7,394 nucleotides of DNA from CAYXOX01 sp964466745 (GTDB lineage: Bacteria; Pseudomonadota; Alphaproteobacteria; Rhodobacterales; Rhodobacteraceae). The stretch covers positions 1 through 7,394 of the forward strand of contig CAYXOX010000149.1 of NCBI GenBank assembly GCA_964466745.1, in the 5' to 3' direction. The notes beneath the pieces are model-generated. The model saw only the letters and a list, made by a program, of their open reading frames with translations, ran no database searches and had not been told where the DNA came from. Shown piece by piece: positions 3,924 through 7,394 of this stretch. The position numbers were made by a program, and so were the translations under genes. How positions within the stretch are numbered: position 1 is the stretch's first letter; each line of letters opens with the position of its first letter.

Positions 3924-6116
3924 CTAGCGCAGACGCAGGGCGTTGAGCGAGACGGTTATCGAGGAGAGCGACATCGCCAGCGCCGCCACCAGCGGCGTGG
4001 CAAGCCCGATCACCGCCACCGGCACCGCGACGATGTTGTAGACGGTGGCGATTCGGAAGTTCTCGCGTATGCGGCGCGTACCCCGGCGCGCCACCACCAT
4101 GGCCTCGGCGATGGGCGAAAGATCGGTGCCGAGAAGCACGATGTCCGACGCCACCCGCGCCGCGTCGAGCGCCGTGGCCGGCGAGATCGAGGCATGAGCC
4201 GCCGCCAGCGCGGCGGTGTCGTTCAGCCCGTCGCCCACCATCAGCACCCGGGCCCCCGAGGCGGAAAGCTCGGCCACCCGCGCCGCCTTGCCCTCGGGCA
4301 GAACGCCGGCCTGCCAGTTGGCGATGCCGAGCCGCTCCGCCATGGCACGTACCGCCCCCTCGCTGTCGCCCGAGACAAGGTGCACGGCGTGGCCGGCGGC
4401 CTGCAGCGCGGCCACCGCCTCGGCGGCGCCGGGGCGCAGGCGGTCGGTGAAGGTGAAGGCGCGGGGCGCCTCGCCCTCCACCGAAAGCCAGGCCGCGGTG
4501 CCCTCGCCCGGCGCCTCGGCCCCGGTCCATTCCGCCCGGCCGAGCCGCACCCGCAGCCCGCGCCAGCGCGCTTCGGTTCCGTGGCCCGGCACTTCCTTCA
4601 GCCCGTCGAGCCGCGCGGGCTTGACCCCGGCCGCGCGGGCCGCCTCGGCCAGCGCGCGCGAAAGCGGATGGGCCGAGCCCTCGGCCAGCGCCATGGCCAC
4701 TTCCAGCGCCTCACGGGGATGGGAGGCGAGGTTGGTCGGCTCGGGCGCGCCCATGGTGAGCGTGCCGGTCTTGTCGAACACCACCGTGTCGACCTCGGCC
4801 AGCCGTTCGAGCGCGGTCGCGTCCTTGATGAGCATGCCCTTGCGGAAGAGCCGCCCCGAAGCGGCGGTGGTGACGGCGGGCACCGCGAGGCCCAGCGCGC
4901 AGGGGCAGGTGATGATGAGCACGGCCGCCGCGATGTTCAGCGCGATGCGAAGGTCCTGCGTGTAAAGCCACCAGCCCACGGCCGCGACGACGGCGAGGAT
5001 ATGGACACCGGGCGCGTAGAGCTTGGCGGCGGCATCGGCCAGCGGCGTGTAGTTGGCGCGGCCGCTTTCGGCGATGGCCACGAGATCGGTCATCCGGTGC
5101 AGCGAGGTATCCTGGCCCACCGCGGTGGCGCGGATCGTGAGCGGGCCGGTGAGGTTCACCTCGCCCGCGCTCACCGCGGTGCCCGCGGTGGCGAAGACGG
5201 GCGCCGTTTCGCCGGTAAGCAGCGAACGGTCGAGTTCGCTCGTGCCCTCCGCGATCACCCCGTCGACCGGCATCCGGCCGCCGGGCCGCACCCGCACCAT
5301 GTCGCCCACGGCGAGCGCGGCGACGGGCACTTCCGTCTCGGTTCCGCCGGAGAGCCGCCAGGCGCGGGGCACCTCCAACGCCGCCAGTTCCTCGGCCGCG
5401 GAACGGGCGATGGCCCTGGTGCGATGGTCGAGATAGCGACCGGCCAGCAGGAAGAAGGTGAGCGCGATGGCCGCGTCGAAATAGGCGTGCTTGCCCGACA
5501 GCGCCGTTTCCCACAGCGAAGTGGCCACCGCCAGCGCGATGGCGAGCACGATCGGCACGTCCATGTTCATACGCCGGGCGCGCAGAGCGCCCCAGGCCGA
5601 GCGGAAGAACGGTTGCGCCGAGAACAGGATCGCCGGGATCGCGATGGCCGCGGAGATCCAGTGGAACATGTCCCGCGTGGGGCCTTCGGCGCCCGACCAC
5701 ACGGCGATGGAGAGCAGCATCACGTTCATCGAGGCGAAGCCCGAAACGGCAAGGCGCATCATCAGGTCGCGCCCGGCGCGGTCCGTCTCGGTCACCGCCC
5801 GGGCGCCGGCATCGAGCTCGTGCGCCTCGTAGCCCGCGCGGCCGAGCGCCGCCGCCAGCGCCGCGGCTGTCACCTCCGGCGCGGCCTCCACCGTCGCCCG
5901 GCGCAGCGTGAGGTTCACGCGCGCGTCCGCCACCCCGGGCTGGGCCATCAGCGCCTTCTCGACGCCGGTGATGCACCCGGCGCAGTGGATGCCGGGCAGC
6001 GACAGGAAGAGCTTGCGCGCCTTCTCGCCCGCGGGGGCTCGGGCGGCGGCCTCGGCCAGCGGCGCCGCCGCGCAGGCCGGGCAGGCCGACCCGAACTGTC
6101 TCAGCTCGGTCGTCAT
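3924..6116 (-). CDS. ccoI: Copper-transporting P1B-type ATPase CcoI (FixI/CopA2-like)
   Basis: CcoI exports Cu(I) from the cytoplasm for delivery to the cbb3 oxidase CuB site, driven by ATP. The 730-aa product starts with an extra CPAC pair (C12, C15), then a heavy-metal-associated domain (about 34-103) with GIHCAGC (C45, C48). P-type motifs follow in order: TGE in the actuator domain (301-303), the intramembrane metal motif CPC (404-406), the phosphorylated DKTGT (D448), the nucleotide-binding SAHPLS (481-486) and GDGLND (628-633). Eight hydrophobic helices fit the P1B plan: a pair at about 122-170, two at about 185-226, two at about 371-418 and two at about 690-722. The ATG overlaps the ccoH stop as ATGA with no clear Shine-Dalgarno of its own. 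Context separates it from detoxifying CopA1-type pumps. All catalytic residues are present. Confidence 0.97.
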   Translation of the reverse strand: MTTELRQFGSACPACAAAPLAEAAARAPAGEKARKLFLSLPGIHCAGCITGVEKALMAQPGVADARVNLTLRRATVEAAPEVTAAALAAALGRAGYEAHELDAGARAVTETDRAGRDLMMRLAVSGFASMNVMLLSIAVWSGAEGPTRDMFHWISAAIAIPAILFSAQPFFRSAWGALRARRMNMDVPIVLAIALAVATSLWETALSGKHAYFDAAIALTFFLLAGRYLDHRTRAIARSAAEELAALEVPRAWRLSGGTETEVPVAALAVGDMVRVRPGGRMPVDGVIAEGTSELDRSLLTGETAPVFATAGTAVSAGEVNLTGPLTIRATAVGQDTSLHRMTDLVAIAESGRANYTPLADAAAKLYAPGVHILAVVAAVGWWLYTQDLRIALNIAAAVLIITCPCALGLAVPAVTTAASGRLFRKGMLIKDATALERLAEVDTVVFDKTGTLTMGAPEPTNLASHPREALEVAMALAEGSAHPLSRALAEAARAAGVKPARLDGLKEVPGHGTEARWRGLRVRLGRAEWTGAEAPGEGTAAWLSVEGEAPRAFTFTDRLRPGAAEAVAALQAAGHAVHLVSGDSEGAVRAMAERLGIANWQAGVLPEGKAARVAELSASGARVLMVGDGLNDTAALAAAHASISPATALDAARVASDIVLLGTDLSPIAEAMVVARRGTRRIRENFRIATVYNIVAVPVAVIGLATPLVAALAMSLSSITVSLNALRLR

Positions 6117-6574
6117 CGCACGGTGAAGGGAAGCCGCCGCTCGAAGGCGGTGCCGTCTTCGGCGACGGCGGAGAGCCGCAGGTTCCAGTTGCCCGGCGCG
6201 AGATCCGCCGGCGCGCGGTACACCTCGCCGTCGAAGACGAAGGCCGGCGTCATGTCGTCCTGCCGATGGGTCGCCCGGCCGAGCGTGGCCTCGAGGCTGC
6301 CGGCCATCACGGCGCCGCCTCCCTCCCCGGTGATGGCCAGGACAAGCTCCTGGCCGTCGTAGCGGGTGACGACCTGCCAGCCCAGCGCCTCCTGCGCCTC
6401 GCGGCGGGCGTCGAACGATTGGCTCGCGATGTAGCTGTTCTTCACCTCGAGCCCCGGGAAGGTCGACACGGCGCTGAAGGCCATGGCGAGGTTCACGCCA
6501 ATGATCACCGTGAACGCCGATACGAAGATCAAGAGGACGTGCCGGCCGGTGAGTTCCTTTGGTTGATCGGTCAT
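6113..6574 (-). CDS. ccoH: cbb3 oxidase assembly protein CcoH (FixH)
   Basis: CcoH is a membrane-anchored protein that associates with the cbb3 oxidase during assembly. It is required for a stable complex in Rhodobacter and related bacteria. The 153-aa product has one N-terminal transmembrane helix (about 12-36) and the conserved FPGLEVKNSYIASQSFD stretch (39-55). A periplasmic FixH domain rich in beta strands follows, with WQVVTRYDGQEL (66-77) and a closing APGNWNLRLSAVAEDG (116-131). The length is normal. The start ATG overlaps the ccoG stop as ATGA and is preceded by GGGAGGG (plus 6579-6585), a strong Shine-Dalgarno sequence with good spacing. The frame is open farther upstream only as a shadow of ccoG. 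Confidence 0.94.
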   Translation of the reverse strand: MTDQPKELTGRHVLLIFVSAFTVIIGVNLAMAFSAVSTFPGLEVKNSYIASQSFDARREAQEALGWQVVTRYDGQELVLAITGEGGGAVMAGSLEATLGRATHRQDDMTPAFVFDGEVYRAPADLAPGNWNLRLSAVAEDGTAFERRLPFTVR

Positions 6575-7394
6575 TGGACCCTCCCGTTGAAGACGGTGTC
6601 GCGCCATGCGCGTTCGTTGCTTTCCACGTCGGTGATCCACAGGCGCAGCTCGGTCTGCTCGCTCGTGGCAGGGCCGGAGCCCGGAGGCGCGGAGACGTAG
6701 ACGCGCTGCAGAGTCGTGCTGTCGGGCGGCACGGTGACGGTGAGTGCCTCGGCGCCCTCGAGATCGAGCCCGAAGGCGGCATCGGCGGTCACGGAGAAGC
6801 GGAACTGCCGCTCCTCGCCCTGCATGTTGCGCAGGCGCACGTCGTAGATGTTGCGGATGGTGCCGTCCGACAGCGTCACGTAGGTCGGGTTGCGCACCGC
6901 CGAGACCGTCATGTCGATCTCCGAGCGGATAAAGAGCGCGAAGACGAGGCCCACCCCCACGAGCGACCACAGCACCGTGTAGAGAATGGTGCGCGGCCGC
7001 AGGATGTGCTTCCAGACGGATTTCGGCGGCTTGCCCGCGCGCTCGTCTTCCTCGTCGGAAAGCGCGAGGTAGCCCACCAGCCCGCGGGGCTTGCCCACCC
7101 TGTCCATGATCTCGTCGCAAGCGTCGATGCAGAGCCCGCAGGTGATGCAGGCCAGCTGCTGCCCGTCGCGGATGTCGATGCCCATGGGGCAGACGTTCAC
7201 GCAGGCGTTGCAATCGATGCAGTCGCCCAGAAGTTCGGCGCCCTCCGCCTTGCGGTGCTTGCCGCGGGGCTCGCCCCGCCAGTCGCGGTAGCCGATGGTG
7301 ATGGTGTCGGGATCCATCATCGCGCCCTGGATGCGCGGCCAGGGGCACATGTAGATGCAGACCTGTTCACGCATGAATCCGGCGTTACCCCAGG
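6571..7394 (-). CDS. ccoG: Polyferredoxin-like cbb3 assembly protein CcoG (FixG/RdxB), 5' end outside window
   Basis: CcoG is a membrane iron-sulfur protein. The Rhodobacter capsulatus homologue has been reported to reduce Cu(II) to Cu(I) for cbb3 oxidase assembly, which fits the Cu(I) pump encoded next. The window shows the last 273 residues. It opens with NAGFMREQVCIYMCPWPRIQ, which contains the conserved CxxxCP motif. Two [4Fe-4S] binding sets follow: CIDCNACVNVCP and CITCGLCIDACD, joined by MGIDIRDGQQLA. A transmembrane helix then lies near ILYTVLWSLVGVGLVFALFI. The remainder is the periplasmic Ig-like C-terminal domain typical of FixG, ending in VFNGRVQ. The frame continues to the edge, so the ATG at 7374 is internal and not the start. 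The N-terminal membrane helices lie outside the window. Confidence 0.95.
   Translation of the reverse strand, partial: WGNAGFMREQVCIYMCPWPRIQGAMMDPDTITIGYRDWRGEPRGKHRKAEGAELLGDCIDCNACVNVCPMGIDIRDGQQLACITCGLCIDACDEIMDRVGKPRGLVGYLALSDEEDERAGKPPKSVWKHILRPRTILYTVLWSLVGVGLVFALFIRSEIDMTVSAVRNPTYVTLSDGTIRNIYDVRLRNMQGEERQFRFSVTADAAFGLDLEGAEALTVTVPPDSTTLQRVYVSAPPGSGPATSEQTELRLWITDVESNERAWRDTVFNGRVQ

Noticed and set aside
4194..6362. 722-codon open frame on the plus strand opposite ccoI
   Set aside because: It is antisense to a complete ATPase with every catalytic motif. The translation is rich in Arg, Gly and His and matches no family. High GC content makes such antisense frames common.
7372..7374. 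ATG as the start of ccoG
   Set aside because: The frame continues upstream to the window edge with residues (W-G-N-A-G-F) typical of FixG internal sequence. The N-terminal membrane region of the family is missing, so the gene is truncated by the window.

Overview
The window looks like chromosomal DNA from an alphaproteobacterium of the Rhodobacter/Roseobacter/Paracoccus type. This is inferred from the very high GC content, the ccoGHIS (fixGHIS/rdxBHIS) set, the style of the RsfS, RlmH and PlsY proteins, and the densely overlapping genes. No mobile element, tRNA, rRNA or CRISPR array is visible.

Plus strand, 1-2703. A segment of about 84% GC (1-195) holds no gene I can recognise. It is followed by a possible 50-codon hydrophobic ORF (196-348), a two-helix membrane protein with a bacterial PH-like domain (345-815), a dihydroorotase-family protein (812-2083) and plsY (2080-2703). 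Successive genes overlap by four bases (GTGA, ATGA, GTGA), so they read as one translationally coupled unit. The dihydroorotase-like protein keeps the family fold motifs but lacks most metal-binding residues. It is therefore probably a non-catalytic PyrC'/PyrX-type partner of aspartate transcarbamoylase rather than an enzyme. PlsY makes lysophosphatidic acid for phospholipid synthesis.

Minus strand, 7394-2749. ccoG (5' end outside the window), ccoH, ccoI and ccoS form an operon with ATGA overlaps and a 9-nt gap before ccoS. Together they serve assembly and copper supply of the cbb3-type cytochrome oxidase. After a 159-nt gap come rsfS (ribosomal silencing factor) and rlmH (23S rRNA pseudouridine-1915 methyltransferase), both acting on the large ribosomal subunit. 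rlmH converges on plsY across 45 nt.

The least ordinary part is the 159-nt ccoS-rsfS gap. It contains a plausible sigma-70 promoter, a cluster of four TGACA/TGTCA words, an 8-bp inverted repeat over the predicted start point, a small palindrome beside a strong Shine-Dalgarno sequence, and an 18-codon ORF whose stop overlaps the rsfS GTG start. I see no clear novel multi-gene system. The best leads are this rsfS leader, the degenerate dihydroorotase, and the uncharacterised PH-domain membrane gene coupled to it.
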